Shown piece by piece: positions 46,435 through 55,994 of a stretch of 64,000 nt of DNA (positions are counted from its first letter, which is position 1; the number at the start of each line of letters is the position of its first letter). Below the pieces are notes generated by a model. The model was given only the letters and a program-made list of their open reading frames with translations. It was not told the DNA's origin and made no database searches. Source of the stretch: Clostridium thermobutyricum (GTDB lineage Bacteria; Bacillota; Clostridia; Ch29); NCBI GenBank assembly GCA_016842005.1, contig JAENYD010000001.1, positions 166,754 through 230,753 on the forward strand, in the 5' to 3' direction. Both the position numbers and the translations under genes were made by a program.

Positions 46435-46992
46435 TTATTTTATTCTGTATTTTGCCGGTTCTGTTTCATAGAGATTATTGCCCAGGGCATCTATTACAAC
46501 TATTGCCGGGAAGTCTTCCACATGGAAGCGGTGTATGGCTTCTGCCCCCAGGTCTTCATATGCCACTACCTCCACCTTCCTGATGCTCTTGGCTATCAGG
46601 GCGGCAGCTCCACCTACCGCTCCAAAGTATACCGAACCGTATTTTTTCATTCCTTCTATTACTTCCCGCGACCTCAAGCCTTTACCTATCATTCCCTTTA
46701 AACCGCGCTCCAGCAGCGGTACTGTGTACGGGTCCATACGATAGCTGGTGGTAGGTCCTGCGGCCCCTGCCGCATACCCTGGCTTTGCCGGAGCGGGACC
46801 TACGTAGTATATGAACTGGCCATCAAGGTCTACAGGCAGGTCTTCCCCTTTCTGTATCAGCTCTATAAGCCTCTTGTGGGCGGCATCCCTTCCGGTATAT
46901 ATGACACCGCTTATGAGTACATTATCCCCTGCCCTTAGTTTTCTGACTTCTCCGGTGGTCACGGGCGTATTTATTCTTACAGTGTTTCCCAT
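46435..46992 (-). CDS. Class I fumarase, beta subunit
   Basis: 185-residue C-terminal-type subunit of the iron-sulfur fumarate hydratase/L-tartrate dehydratase family: RAGDNVLISGVIYTGRDAAHKR, YVGPAPAKPG, GPTTSYRMDPY and GKGLRSREV. ATG 46992 with GGAGG before it; a longer frame overlaps the alpha gene. Fifteen bp separate it from the alpha subunit stop at 47006. Confidence 0.92.
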   Translation of the reverse strand: MGNTVRINTPVTTGEVRKLRAGDNVLISGVIYTGRDAAHKRLIELIQKGEDLPVDLDGQFIYYVGPAPAKPGYAAGAAGPTTSYRMDPYTVPLLERGLKGMIGKGLRSREVIEGMKKYGSVYFGAVGGAAALIAKSIRKVEVVAYEDLGAEAIHRFHVEDFPAIVVIDALGNNLYETEPAKYRIK

Positions 46993-47005
46993 GTTATCCG
47001 CCTCC

Positions 47006-47851
47006 TTATATGATTGCTTCCGCATGCCGGGCCGCATGACAGCAAATATTCACAGCCACCGGAAGCCCTGCTATGTGTGTGGGGAAATGGTCGATGTTTA
47101 CCGCAAGGGCGGTGGTCCTGCCCCCGAGGCCTGCGGGCCCTATCCCTGAATTGTTTATCTCTTCAAGTATCTCCTGCTCCAGTTTTGCATACCTTTCATC
47201 GGGGTTATGCAGGCCTACCGGCCTTATGGTAGCCTTCTTGGCCATCAGGGCGGCCTTTTCCACGGTACCCCCTATACCCACACCCACCACAATGGGGGGA
47301 CACGGATTGGGTCCCGCCTTAACCGCCGTCTCAACTACAAAGTCCCTGACCCCCTTTACCCCGTCGGCAGGTTTGAGCATCTTCAGGGCGCTCATATTTT
47401 CACTGCCAAACCCCTTGGGTGTTGCCAGCAGCTTTATTTTGTCACCGGGCACTATCTCAAGATGTACTATGGCAGGGGTATTGTCCTTTGTGTTTACACG
47501 GTCAAACAGGGGATCATTCACTGCGGATTTCCTGAGATAGCCGTCCCTGTATGCTTCCCTTACACCCTGGTTTACAGCCTCGTTAAAATCCCCGTCCACT
47601 ATCCTTACGTCCTGTCCCAGTTCTATGAACAGCACCGCCAGTCCCGTGTCCTGGCATATGGCTATCCGTTCCCGGGATGCTATATCATGATTTTGTACCA
47701 ATTGTTTGAGTATTGATTTGCCCACTTCGGAGGCCTCCCTTTCAGCCTCTTCTTTCAGCTTGTCATATATGTCTTCTCCTATGACGTAGTTGGCCTCCAT
47801 GAACAAATCCCTTACCGTATCCTTGACCAGTCCGGCCTTGACCTCTCTCAC
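47006..47851 (-). CDS. Class I fumarase, alpha subunit
   Basis: 281-residue catalytic subunit with cluster-ligand cysteines in ICQDTGLAVLFIEL near 65, GPNPCPPIVVGVGIGGTVEKAA near 190 and a C-terminal VNICCHAARHAE. Hydrates fumarate to malate. L-tartrate dehydratase is a less likely reading given the malic enzyme neighbour. Confidence 0.92.
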   Translation of the reverse strand: MREVKAGLVKDTVRDLFMEANYVIGEDIYDKLKEEAEREASEVGKSILKQLVQNHDIASRERIAICQDTGLAVLFIELGQDVRIVDGDFNEAVNQGVREAYRDGYLRKSAVNDPLFDRVNTKDNTPAIVHLEIVPGDKIKLLATPKGFGSENMSALKMLKPADGVKGVRDFVVETAVKAGPNPCPPIVVGVGIGGTVEKAALMAKKATIRPVGLHNPDERYAKLEQEILEEINNSGIGPAGLGGRTTALAVNIDHFPTHIAGLPVAVNICCHAARHAEAII

Positions 47852-48358
47852 CCTTCTTCCCTCCCTGTCATTATTGTAGGGCTGATGCCCCTTCTGAATG
47901 AAACTTTACTCTATTTACCAAATATCAGAAATACTGCTGCAGTACAAAAACTACAAATGCAGGTCATTCTGAAGACCTAACTCCCCTGAAAAGAATGGAG
48001 ATTTACCCTCAGCCATACCTTATTAAGCTTTATTCCCAGCTGCTTATCTAAGTATATAAAAAAAATCTGCTCTTGGAAAGCACATGAACATAAAAATGTC
48101 AGTTCTACCCGGCTTGGTTCACTGTTCTGAAAAGAATTCCTGTATCTGCGAATAAAAAATTGGCTTCCCGGTGAATTATTACGAAAAGCCAATCCTTTCT
48201 TCTTTACTGAGCCTGACTCCTCCCATTACTGACTGTATACACTGTGTTTTACGGTCTGGCGGTCTGAAACTGGTTCTTATCCAATGCAGCTCGTATTACC
48301 ATAAATATATCGTATGCGTGCAGTAATAATATCACAACATAAAGAAATGCATATTTGT
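47852..48358. other. Intergenic gap, nothing identified
   Basis: 507 bp upstream of the fumarase operon and downstream of the TRAP permease, both minus-strand. A 71-codon minus-strand frame (47977-48192) lacks a ribosome site and family resemblance. I could identify neither a strong promoter nor a terminator. Confidence 0.4.
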
Positions 48359-50296
48359 CTAAACGGCAACAGTGCCTTTTCCCTTCTTGGTTTTCTGAAT
48401 ATAGTACACAGCAGCAAGCAAAACCAGTCCCAGGGCATTTATCTTTATATTTGTTACTATTAGTAAAATTCCTCCCAAAGCCAGCATCAGGCGTTCCATT
48501 ATCGACTGGTTGGTAATGAAATGCCCCGTTAGGGCCGATGCTACGCCAATTATCCCCACCAGTGCAGTAATTAATATTATTGTTAACTGTATAATGTTCG
48601 TATCAATTAGCAACAGTTGGGGACTGTAGACAAAAATATACGGTACAAGGAAAGCAGCTATAGCCAGTCTCGCAGCATTAACCCCCGTCCTCATAGGTTC
48701 CGACCTTGCAACACCTGCTGCTGCAACTGCAGCAAGACAAACCGGAGGAGTTATGTCAGCAATAATACCGAAGTAGAAAACAAACATGTGTGCCGCCATT
48801 ACCGGTACTCCCATTAACAACAGTGCCGGTGCCGCTATAGTTGATGTTATGACATAATTGGCCGTTGTCGGTACGCCTATACCCAGTATCAGCGATGTCA
48901 GCATGGTAAAGAAAAGGGTTAAAAGAAGCTTGCCTTTTGCAAATCCTACAAGAATGGAACCCATTTTCAATCCCAGCCCTGTCTGTGTAACCACACCTAT
49001 GATAATACCTGCGCAGGCACAGGCGGCAACAACGGTTAAAGCATTTCTTGCCCCCTGTTCAAGTCCTTTTACTATATCGGTTAAACTCATCCTGGTTTCT
49101 TTCTTGATCATGGCACACAAAATTGATGATGCAATTGCCACCAGTGCAGCGCGAACAGGTGTATAGCCTGCAACGAGGAAATATACCACTACTATGATAG
49201 GTATTAGCAAGTGCCCCCTTGTCATAAGTACTTCCTTTATACTGGGGAGTTCATCCCTGCTCAGGCCTCTTAAACCTAATTTCTTGGCTTCAAAGTGTAC
49301 TCCCGCCCATATGCCGAAATAGTAAAGAATGGCAGGTATTATGGCGGCACCAATTACCTTAACATATGAAGTGTTGGTGAACTCAGCTATAAGGAAGGCA
49401 GCAGCCCCCATTATAGGCGGCATAAGCTGTCCCCCGGTTGAAGCAGTAGCTTCCACCGCCCCTGCAAACTCGGGCTTATACCCCAGTTTTTTCATCATGG
49501 GGATGGTAAAACTACCTGTCCCTACCACATTTGCCACAGAACTGCCGGTAAGTGTTCCCATACATCCGCTGGAAATTACAGCAACTTTTGCAGGCCCTCC
49601 GGATGCAAACCCTGCTATAGCATTGGCAAGGTTTATGAAAAATTCACCCATACCCGTCTTTTCCAAATATGCTCCAAAAAGAAGGAACAGAAATATAAAG
49701 GTTGAAGATACACCGATCGGAATACCCAGAATACCTTCAGTAGTAAAAAACAAGTGCTGTACCAAATTCTCCAGATCCACCCCTCTGTGGGCCAACTGTC
49801 CCGGTATGTACGCACCAAACAGGGCATATAAAATAAAAATCCCGGAAATAATCACCATGGGCCACCCCACAACTCTACGTGCGGCTTCTAATACCAGAAT
49901 GATTGCAACTACACCCACAATCAAGTCAATGTCTGTTACCGTTCCCGCCCTGTTCACAAGCTGTTCATAAAATACAACCACATACATACATGCTGCAGCT
50001 GCGACCACAGCCAGTATTATATCCAAAGGATGCATCCTGTCCCTTGCCCATTTTTTCCCGGAAGGATACAGCAGGTATACCAGACACAAGCCAAAGGCCA
50101 GGTGAACAGCTCTTTGAATCATTGCATCATAAACCCCGAAGATTCCCGTGTAAAGCTGGAAAAGAGTAAAACATATACAGATAGCTGAAATAATTTTTGC
50201 TCCGAAGCTTTTTAATACACGATAGTCTGAACCCCGATCATATTTTTTGAGAATTTCTTCAGCATTTGCCGCAACTTCAGTACGCTTTTCCATCAT
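48359..50296 (-). CDS. TRAP transporter permease, fused small and large subunits (TAXI type)
   Basis: 645-residue membrane protein: a 4-helix DctQ-like part at the N-terminus joined to a 12-helix DctM part with family blocks GCMGTLTGSSVANVVGTGSFTIPMM near 250, TGGQLMPPIMGAAAF near 290 and SLILGIGVPTTANYV near 470. It uses an ion gradient to import a carboxylate delivered by the TAXI binding protein encoded upstream. Separated from the DUF1850 gene by a 290-bp gap with three strong hairpins. Confidence 0.93.
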   Translation of the reverse strand: MMEKRTEVAANAEEILKKYDRGSDYRVLKSFGAKIISAICICFTLFQLYTGIFGVYDAMIQRAVHLAFGLCLVYLLYPSGKKWARDRMHPLDIILAVVAAAACMYVVVFYEQLVNRAGTVTDIDLIVGVVAIILVLEAARRVVGWPMVIISGIFILYALFGAYIPGQLAHRGVDLENLVQHLFFTTEGILGIPIGVSSTFIFLFLLFGAYLEKTGMGEFFINLANAIAGFASGGPAKVAVISSGCMGTLTGSSVANVVGTGSFTIPMMKKLGYKPEFAGAVEATASTGGQLMPPIMGAAAFLIAEFTNTSYVKVIGAAIIPAILYYFGIWAGVHFEAKKLGLRGLSRDELPSIKEVLMTRGHLLIPIIVVVYFLVAGYTPVRAALVAIASSILCAMIKKETRMSLTDIVKGLEQGARNALTVVAACACAGIIIGVVTQTGLGLKMGSILVGFAKGKLLLTLFFTMLTSLILGIGVPTTANYVITSTIAAPALLLMGVPVMAAHMFVFYFGIIADITPPVCLAAVAAAGVARSEPMRTGVNAARLAIAAFLVPYIFVYSPQLLLIDTNIIQLTIILITALVGIIGVASALTGHFITNQSIMERLMLALGGILLIVTNIKINALGLVLLAAVYYIQKTKKGKGTVAV

Positions 50297-50392
50297 CCAA
50301 CTCCTTTCGAAGTATTAATGTCTTAAACTGCAAAAAGTCTTAAAGCATGCAATTACTTAAACAAAAATTCTCCCCTGCCAGCATATTTGGGT

Positions 50393-50434
50393 ATTTCTAA
50401 GATGCAGCATTTTTGCTTGCTGAATCTTAGAAAT
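50393..50434 (-). terminator. Stem-loop 3 in the TRAP operon gap
   Basis: Perfect 11-bp arms ATTTCTAAGAT (50393-50403) and ATCTTAGAAAT (50424-50434), with some inner CAG/CTG pairing. Lies closest to the permease start. Confidence 0.5.
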
Positions 50435-50539
50435 GCTAATACAGAGTTAAGAACTGAAAATACAGGATTTACTGACCCCTGCCATCACCCTTGAAGTGTA
50501 TCAGACTCACCTTCGTTTATATCTTTTTAGACACGTACC

Positions 50540-50563
50540 TTTCCCGGGATTTATCCCGGGAAA
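50540..50563 (-). terminator. Stem-loop 2 in the TRAP operon gap
   Basis: Perfect 10-bp arms TTTCCCGGGA and TCCCGGGAAA around four bases. No T tail, so more likely a processing or stability stem than a full terminator. Confidence 0.55.
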
Positions 50564-50569
50564 CGGTTT

Positions 50570-50609
50570 CTAAGCTTCAGATGGGGTTAAAACCCCACCT
50601 GAAGCTTAG
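50570..50609 (-). terminator. Stem-loop 1, overlapping the DUF1850 stop
   Basis: Twenty-base arms, matching at 18 of 20, that include the last seven codons of the DUF1850 gene (ending LQVGF). It would protect or end the upstream transcript and lower permease expression. Confidence 0.65.
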
Positions 50610-51132
50610 AATCCTGTTTATCAGCTTTCCTGATTACCCACTTTTCTGATGCATATATTTTAATCAGATTGTTCGGCTCCACAAAACTGAGCAGTGGATA
50701 ATCCTCGCCTCCAATACTGAGAGAATGCCTGGGGATAGGAGAAACTCTTATTAGAATTGAATTTAACTTTCTATTTTGGACTAAAACAAATTTCCCGTTT
50801 TCGGTTAAAAATTCTCCATTATCCTTCGAATACGGCATCCCCACCCCGAAGGATTCATACAGCACCCTTTCAAGAATTAAGCGGTTACTCTCATCAACAG
50901 AATAAACTTCGTCCACAGGTGTCAGTAATACCGAATGGATAAAACTTAACCTGAAAGTCCTGTCGGGAACTATAAGTATCCTTCGGGTCTTATTTTCCAC
51001 ATCTTCTAAGACCAGAACTTTCTCCCGAGCAATATTACAGCAAACAGCAACGTAGTAGAGCATTAATGCAGCCATAACAGCTATAAGTACTATTTTATAA
51101 CTTGCATATATTCCGGTCCTATCAGTCATCAA
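50587..51132 (-). CDS. DUF1850 protein of a TAXI TRAP operon
   Basis: 181-residue protein with one N-terminal membrane helix (YKIVLIAVMAALMLYYVAVCC) and an extracytoplasmic beta-rich domain beginning near 45, with FRLSFIHSVLLTPVDEVYSV and YESFGVGMPY, typical of DUF1850. Members sit between TAXI binding proteins and TRAP permeases; their function is not known. Thirteen bp after the binding-protein gene. Confidence 0.82.
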   Translation of the reverse strand: MMTDRTGIYASYKIVLIAVMAALMLYYVAVCCNIAREKVLVLEDVENKTRRILIVPDRTFRLSFIHSVLLTPVDEVYSVDESNRLILERVLYESFGVGMPYSKDNGEFLTENGKFVLVQNRKLNSILIRVSPIPRHSLSIGGEDYPLLSFVEPNNLIKIYASEKWVIRKADKQDSKLQVGF

Positions 51133-51145
51133 CGGCTTTCACCCT

Positions 51146-52126
51146 TTATTTCAGCCCTTTTTCTTTAAAGTACCTTTCAGCCCCGGGATGCAGCATAATA
51201 GACATGCCCTGGAGTCCTGTTTCTGGTGTAATATATTTTCCAACATTGTGAGCAGCAACTACCCTGTCATGATTTTCATATATGCTCTTTACAAGTTGAT
51301 ACACCAGCTCTTCATCCAATTTACTTGTTGTTATCAGCATTGCTTTAACAGTAAGGGTCTTTACTTCCTCTGCCTGACCATTGTAAGTATTTGCCGGAAT
51401 CGTATATTCAGTAAAATATTTATATTCACTAAGTAAAGTACTGGCTGTTTCTCCTTCTATCGGTATGATAACCACGTCATGCTGTGCCGCAATATCCTGA
51501 ATGGCCGCCGTAGGTGCCCCTGCGATTATGAAGGCCGCATCAATCTGCTTGTCCTTCAGTCCTCCGGCTGCTTCAGAAAAAGATAAATATCTTGCATCAA
51601 TATCGTTTTCGAAATCCAGACCAGCCGCTGCCAATATCTGCTTGGCATTTTCGGCAACACATCCCCCAACGGCTCCTACAGCAACTTTTTTACCTTTTAA
51701 ATCCTTTAACGTTTTTACATCCTTGTCCAGAGAAACAATCTGAATGGGCTCATTGTACAGGGTCATCAACCCTCTAATGTCTGAATACTTGTCCCCTTCA
51801 AACATCAACTTGCCGCTCTCCGCATAATAGGCTATATCGTTTTGTATTGTTGCTACTTCCAATTTCCCGTCCCTCATCAGGTTAATATTTGCTACAGAAG
51901 CACCGGTGCTTTGGGCAGTAGCATTAATCCCATCTATGCTGCTGTTCCAAATTTCTGCAAAAGCACCTCCCAGGGGGAAATATGTCCCTGCTGTTCCTCC
52001 TGTACCTATATTTATAAACTGCTGCTTACTGCCTTTTTCTGGAGCATCGCTGCTGCAGCTTGCTGTAATGGACCCCACCAACACCAGTGCCAATAACAAG
52101 ACCAAAAGTTTTGTATTCCTAATCAT
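51146..52126 (-). CDS. TAXI-family TRAP solute-binding lipoprotein
   Basis: 326 residues with a lipoprotein signal ending in the lipobox ITASC (Cys24), so anchored to the outer face of the membrane. INIGTGGTAGTYFPLGGAFAEIWN near 38 and LKGKKVAVGAVGGC near 145 are TAXI signatures. It binds a carboxylate or amino acid (often glutamate-like) and hands it to the permease. Second gene of the operon after the aminotransferase. Confidence 0.93.
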   Translation of the reverse strand: MIRNTKLLVLLLALVLVGSITASCSSDAPEKGSKQQFINIGTGGTAGTYFPLGGAFAEIWNSSIDGINATAQSTGASVANINLMRDGKLEVATIQNDIAYYAESGKLMFEGDKYSDIRGLMTLYNEPIQIVSLDKDVKTLKDLKGKKVAVGAVGGCVAENAKQILAAAGLDFENDIDARYLSFSEAAGGLKDKQIDAAFIIAGAPTAAIQDIAAQHDVVIIPIEGETASTLLSEYKYFTEYTIPANTYNGQAEEVKTLTVKAMLITTSKLDEELVYQLVKSIYENHDRVVAAHNVGKYITPETGLQGMSIMLHPGAERYFKEKGLK

Positions 52127-52232
52127 AAATTTTCATCCTTCCTTTTTATGATTCAATTCACGCAGTAACATTATTGATCTTCTTAGTTTGAATATTTGTC
52201 TATGTCAAATTCAACACCTCCTCCAATACAAA

Positions 52233-53579
52233 CTAAAGAACTTCCTCAATAACATCCGACAGGGTTATTTTGATTTTCTGTACTATCTCTTCAACCTGGT
52301 CTGCATTTACTATCAGGGGTGGAGTAAGCAGGATGAGGTCCCCATTTACGGTATCCGCGCAGGAAGACCCCGGGTATAAAACTATACCGTTATCCAGCCC
52401 TTTCCTTGCAATCATACCTCCTAGTTTTATTTTTTTACTAAAAGGTGTTTTACTATCTTTATCTTTAACAAATTCAATCCCCATCTGAAGACCCATACCT
52501 CTAATGTCCCCCACAATGGGACAGTCCGCCAATTCCTCTTCCAGTTTTGATTTCAGTAGCTTACCCATCTTTTTACTGTTTTGCACCAAGTTTTCCCTTT
52601 TGATTATCTCCAGGGTTTTGCAACCCACTGCACAGGAAATGGGACTGCCTGTATAAGTGTGACCATGTACAAATCTGCCGGTAGGCCCTTTTCTGAATAC
52701 AGACATCACTTTTTCGCTTATAACAATACCACCGAGAGGTATGTATCCCGAGCTTACGCCCTTGGCAATACACATTACATCAGGAACCACTCCAAAGTTA
52801 TCTATACCGAAATTCTCTCCCGTTCTCCCGAAACCGTTCATTACCTCATCAGATATCATCAGCACATCGTATTTATCACAGATTTCCCTGATTATTCTGT
52901 AATACTCTTTTCTGGGATATGCCCCTGCGGCTGACGATCCTGATACCGGTTCAAATATGAACCCCGCTACATTTTCAGGCCCCTCTCTTAAAATTGTTTT
53001 TTCAAGCATTCTTGCGCACTGGCAATCACATTCATCGGGAGTAACCCCGAATTCACAGCGATAACAATATGCAGGCGCAATATGAGGAAAATCCAACAGC
53101 AATGGTTCATACATCTTTCTCAAATCGGTTTTCCCGGTCATGGATAATGCCCCTATGGTATTGCCATGATAACTTCTCCACCGGGAAATAATTTTATGTT
53201 TGTTAGAAACACCATCCCTCTCCACAAAATACTGCCTGCACAGCTTAATAGCCGCTTCAGTCGCCTCTGACCCACCGGAAACAAAATACGTATATCCCAG
53301 GTCTCCCGGTGCCATTTCCGCTATTCGTTCCGCCAGTTCAATTGTAGGATCTGTTATAAACCTGGTCAAATGAGTAAATGCAATTTTCCTTGCCTGTTCC
53401 GCCATTACTTCGGCTATCTCTTCATTTCCATGGCCTATATTTGCTACCGCCGAACCTGAACAGGCATCTAGATATTGGTTACCTGCATCATCATACAGGT
53501 AAACACCCTCGCCTCTTACTATTTTGGGATAATCGTGCCTCAGGTTTCTTGTGAAGACATGTTTCGTATCAGTTTTCAT
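52233..53579 (-). CDS. Class III (omega) aminotransferase, PLP-dependent
   Basis: 448-residue aminotransferase. FVSGGSEATEAAIKLCRQY near 105 binds the phosphate, SDEVMNGFGRTGENF near 235 has the PLP-nitrogen Asp, and CIAKGVSSGYIPLGG near 268 contains the Schiff-base Lys. Substrates of the class include beta-alanine, 4-aminobutyrate, taurine and ornithine; nothing here decides. A CRYCEFGV-like, cysteine-rich insert (CYRCEFGVTPDECDCQC near 170) is unusual and could bind metal. Starts the operon with the TRAP genes, so its substrate is probably what they import. Confidence 0.9.
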   Translation of the reverse strand: MKTDTKHVFTRNLRHDYPKIVRGEGVYLYDDAGNQYLDACSGSAVANIGHGNEEIAEVMAEQARKIAFTHLTRFITDPTIELAERIAEMAPGDLGYTYFVSGGSEATEAAIKLCRQYFVERDGVSNKHKIISRWRSYHGNTIGALSMTGKTDLRKMYEPLLLDFPHIAPAYCYRCEFGVTPDECDCQCARMLEKTILREGPENVAGFIFEPVSGSSAAGAYPRKEYYRIIREICDKYDVLMISDEVMNGFGRTGENFGIDNFGVVPDVMCIAKGVSSGYIPLGGIVISEKVMSVFRKGPTGRFVHGHTYTGSPISCAVGCKTLEIIKRENLVQNSKKMGKLLKSKLEEELADCPIVGDIRGMGLQMGIEFVKDKDSKTPFSKKIKLGGMIARKGLDNGIVLYPGSSCADTVNGDLILLTPPLIVNADQVEEIVQKIKITLSDVIEEVL

Positions 53580-53833
53580 ATTCTCTCCTCCAGATATTTA
53601 TCTTATAGTTATTACTGTTGCCGGTTGCTGTAAACCTAACCGCCCACAGCGGCCCAGATACTTAAAATGCCGATAAGCTGGCAAATATCCCTCCTTTACA
53701 GGTTAAAATTTGACCTCCGTTCACAACGGACTCCAAAGCCGGGAATGGTGAGCTGCCAATGCTCATACATCACAAATATACAGTGATACAAAATCCGTTG
53801 GCCGGCGAACGGTAAAAAAACATATAGTGTCTC

Positions 53834-53859
53834 ATTGCAAAATCTTATTGCAAAATTTA
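53834..53859. repeat. 13-bp tandem repeat, candidate activator site
   Basis: ATTGCAAAATCTT followed directly by ATTGCAAAATTTA. A possible binding site for the PrpR-like activator. Confidence 0.4.
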
Positions 53860-53946
53860 TTCCAACTAAGACAAACCAGCAGCTTCAACTGTTCAACAAT
53901 ATTAACTGCAAATATTGGGGTGAATTAGAATGTCCTATATATTAAT

Positions 53947-53959
53947 TTAGGTGACCTAA
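53947..53959. promoter_or_regulatory. Candidate operator palindrome
   Basis: TTAGGTGACCTAA, a perfect odd palindrome, 123 bp upstream of the thiolase gene. Confidence 0.4.
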
Positions 53960-54081
53960 TATAGACTAATATGTGCGTATATCATTGTACTGCAATAACT
54001 CTATCATGGTATATTTCTTGCAATTAATCATGATAAGCATATATGCTTTAAAAATACACAAGAGGAGAAGGAGGACAGATA

Positions 54082-55275
54082 ATGAAATCGGTTGTAATAA
54101 CATCCGCTGTAAGGACAGCAGGCGGCAAATTAGGTGGTGCCTTAAAAGATTTTTTGCCTGAAGAGCTAACAAAACTAGTCATTGAGGGTGCTATTTCAAA
54201 ATCGCAGCTGGAAAAAAGCATTATAGATGAAGTTGTAGTCGGTCAGGCAAAACAAAGTACAGATGCCCCCAATATTGCAAGAGTTGCAGCCTTAAAGGCG
54301 GGAATACCCGAAGAAGTACCCGCATATACTGTCCACAGGCAATGCGCATCGGGAATGCAGGCTGTCATTAGTGCTGCATGGCAGATACAGTCAGGATATG
54401 CAGATGTGATAGTGGCAGCAGGGGTAGAAAGCATGAGTACGGCACCTTACTATATTCGCAGGGCCAGATTCGGGTATAGGTCAGGTAACGGTGAACTGCT
54501 GGATCCTAACACGGAAAGTCAGCCCAAATCACAACCCCAGGATATTTATGGCACATTTAACATGATCCAAACTGCCGAAAACCTTGCGAAGGCATACGGT
54601 ATCTCAAGGGAGGAACAAGACCGGTTTGCATTGCAAAGTCAGAAAAAGGCTATACAGGCTATTGATACAGGCCGATTCAGGGATGAAATTATCCCCGTTG
54701 AAATTCCACGGAAAAAAGGAGAAATAATGGTATTTGATGCTGACGAACATCCAAGAAGGGACACCACCCTGGAAAAGATGTCCAAACTGGCACCCGTTAT
54801 TGAAGGCGGTACTGTCACAGCTGCAAACGCATCCGGACGTAATGACGGCGCATCTGCTGTAGTAATAATGTCGGAAGAGAAAGCCAGAGAAATGAATATT
54901 AAACCTATGGTCCGATTGATATCAGCAGGCATTGCCGGTGTTGACCCAAGAATAATGGGCTCCGGGCCTGTACCTGCGACAAAAAAAGCACTGAAAAGAG
55001 CAGGCCTGGCAATGGAAGATATTGGCCTGATAGAATTGAACGAAGCTTTTGCCGCTCAAACTCTGGCATGCATAAAAGAATTGAATATTAACAGAGAAAT
55101 ATTGAATGTAAACGGCGGGGCCATTGCACTGGGCCATCCGCTTGGATGTTCAGGCAACAGGATAATTGTTACCCTCATTCATGAAATGCTCAAGCGCAGA
55201 ACCAAATACGGCCTGGCATCCATTTGCGTTGCAGGAGGGCTTGGCGTGACAACCATTTATGAAAACCTTTTATAG
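54082..55275 (+). CDS. Acetyl-CoA acetyltransferase (thiolase)
   Basis: 397-residue thiolase. Nucleophile Cys in VHRQCASGMQAV near 90, GVESMSTAPY near 115, NEAFAAQ near 318, GGAIALGHPLGCSGNRI near 350 and the second active Cys in SICVAGGLG near 380. It splits or forms acetoacetyl-CoA or a similar 3-ketoacyl-CoA. AGGAGAAGGAGG lies before the ATG. Heads an operon with a two-subunit CoA-transferase. Confidence 0.95.
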   Translation: MKSVVITSAVRTAGGKLGGALKDFLPEELTKLVIEGAISKSQLEKSIIDEVVVGQAKQSTDAPNIARVAALKAGIPEEVPAYTVHRQCASGMQAVISAAWQIQSGYADVIVAAGVESMSTAPYYIRRARFGYRSGNGELLDPNTESQPKSQPQDIYGTFNMIQTAENLAKAYGISREEQDRFALQSQKKAIQAIDTGRFRDEIIPVEIPRKKGEIMVFDADEHPRRDTTLEKMSKLAPVIEGGTVTAANASGRNDGASAVVIMSEEKAREMNIKPMVRLISAGIAGVDPRIMGSGPVPATKKALKRAGLAMEDIGLIELNEAFAAQTLACIKELNINREILNVNGGAIALGHPLGCSGNRIIVTLIHEMLKRRTKYGLASICVAGGLGVTTIYENLL

Positions 55276-55322
55276 CATTCTTATGTATCAGCAATCAGAT
55301 CAATCATGCGAGGAGGATAGAT

Positions 55323-55994
55323 ATGAAAACGGAACAGAATAAGATAATAAGTTTTGAACAGGCCATTTCTCATGTCAGAGACGGAGACAGTATAATGATT
55401 GGAGGTTTTGGCTTACGGGGATATCCTCATGAATTGGTGGAAGCTTTAGTTGCAAGCAATAAGAAATATTTAACAATAATAAGTAATGACCTGGGTTCCC
55501 CGGGGGAAGGTCTGGGGAAACTCTTAACCAACAATCAGATTAAAGGTTTGATAGGTAATTATTACAATTGGAATCCTGATGTTGCAAAAGCATATAACGA
55601 AGGAAAAATTGATGTAAAACTGCTCCCCCAGGGAACCTTCGCCGAAGCGATCAGGGCTGCAGGTGCAGGCATACCGGCATTTTACACCCTTGCTTCTGTC
55701 GGAACCGACCTGGGAAAGGGCAAAGAAACCAAATCATTTAACGGTAAGACATATGTACTGGAGCACGCAATCACCGCTGACGTGGCACTGATTAAGGCAT
55801 ATATGGCCGACGAGCTTGGAAACCTCATTTATTATAAAACAGCGAGGAATTTCAACCCCTTAATGGCTATGGCGGCGAAACTGACCATTGTACAGGTTGA
55901 TGAGATAGTTCCTGTGGGAACTCTGGATCCCGAAAAAATTGCCACACCACATATATTTGTAAACTTCATAACCAGGAAGGATGAAAAAAAATGA
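55323..55994 (+). CDS. 3-oxoacid CoA-transferase, subunit A
   Basis: 223-residue alpha subunit (AtoD/ScoA type) with the glycine motif MIGGFGLRGYPHEL near 28, ISNDLGSPGEGLGKLL near 60 and LPQGTFAEAIRAAGAGIPAFYT near 105. It moves CoA between acids such as acetate and acetoacetate. Overlaps subunit B by four bases. Confidence 0.94.
   Translation: MKTEQNKIISFEQAISHVRDGDSIMIGGFGLRGYPHELVEALVASNKKYLTIISNDLGSPGEGLGKLLTNNQIKGLIGNYYNWNPDVAKAYNEGKIDVKLLPQGTFAEAIRAAGAGIPAFYTLASVGTDLGKGKETKSFNGKTYVLEHAITADVALIKAYMADELGNLIYYKTARNFNPLMAMAAKLTIVQVDEIVPVGTLDPEKIATPHIFVNFITRKDEKK

Larger units (their letters stand above)
53580..54081. other. Divergent control region between aminotransferase and thiolase
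   Basis: 502 bp between divergent operons. It holds a 13-bp tandem repeat (ATTGCAAAATCTT at 53834-53846, near-copy at 53847-53859) and a perfect 13-bp palindrome, TTAGGTGACCTAA, at 53947-53959. I looked for a sigma-54 -24/-12 promoter on both strands and found no convincing match, although a sigma-54 activator is encoded downstream. Confidence 0.5.

Noticed and set aside
47977-48192. 71-codon minus-strand frame upstream of fumarase
   Set aside because: No ribosome site, atypical composition and no recognisable motif.
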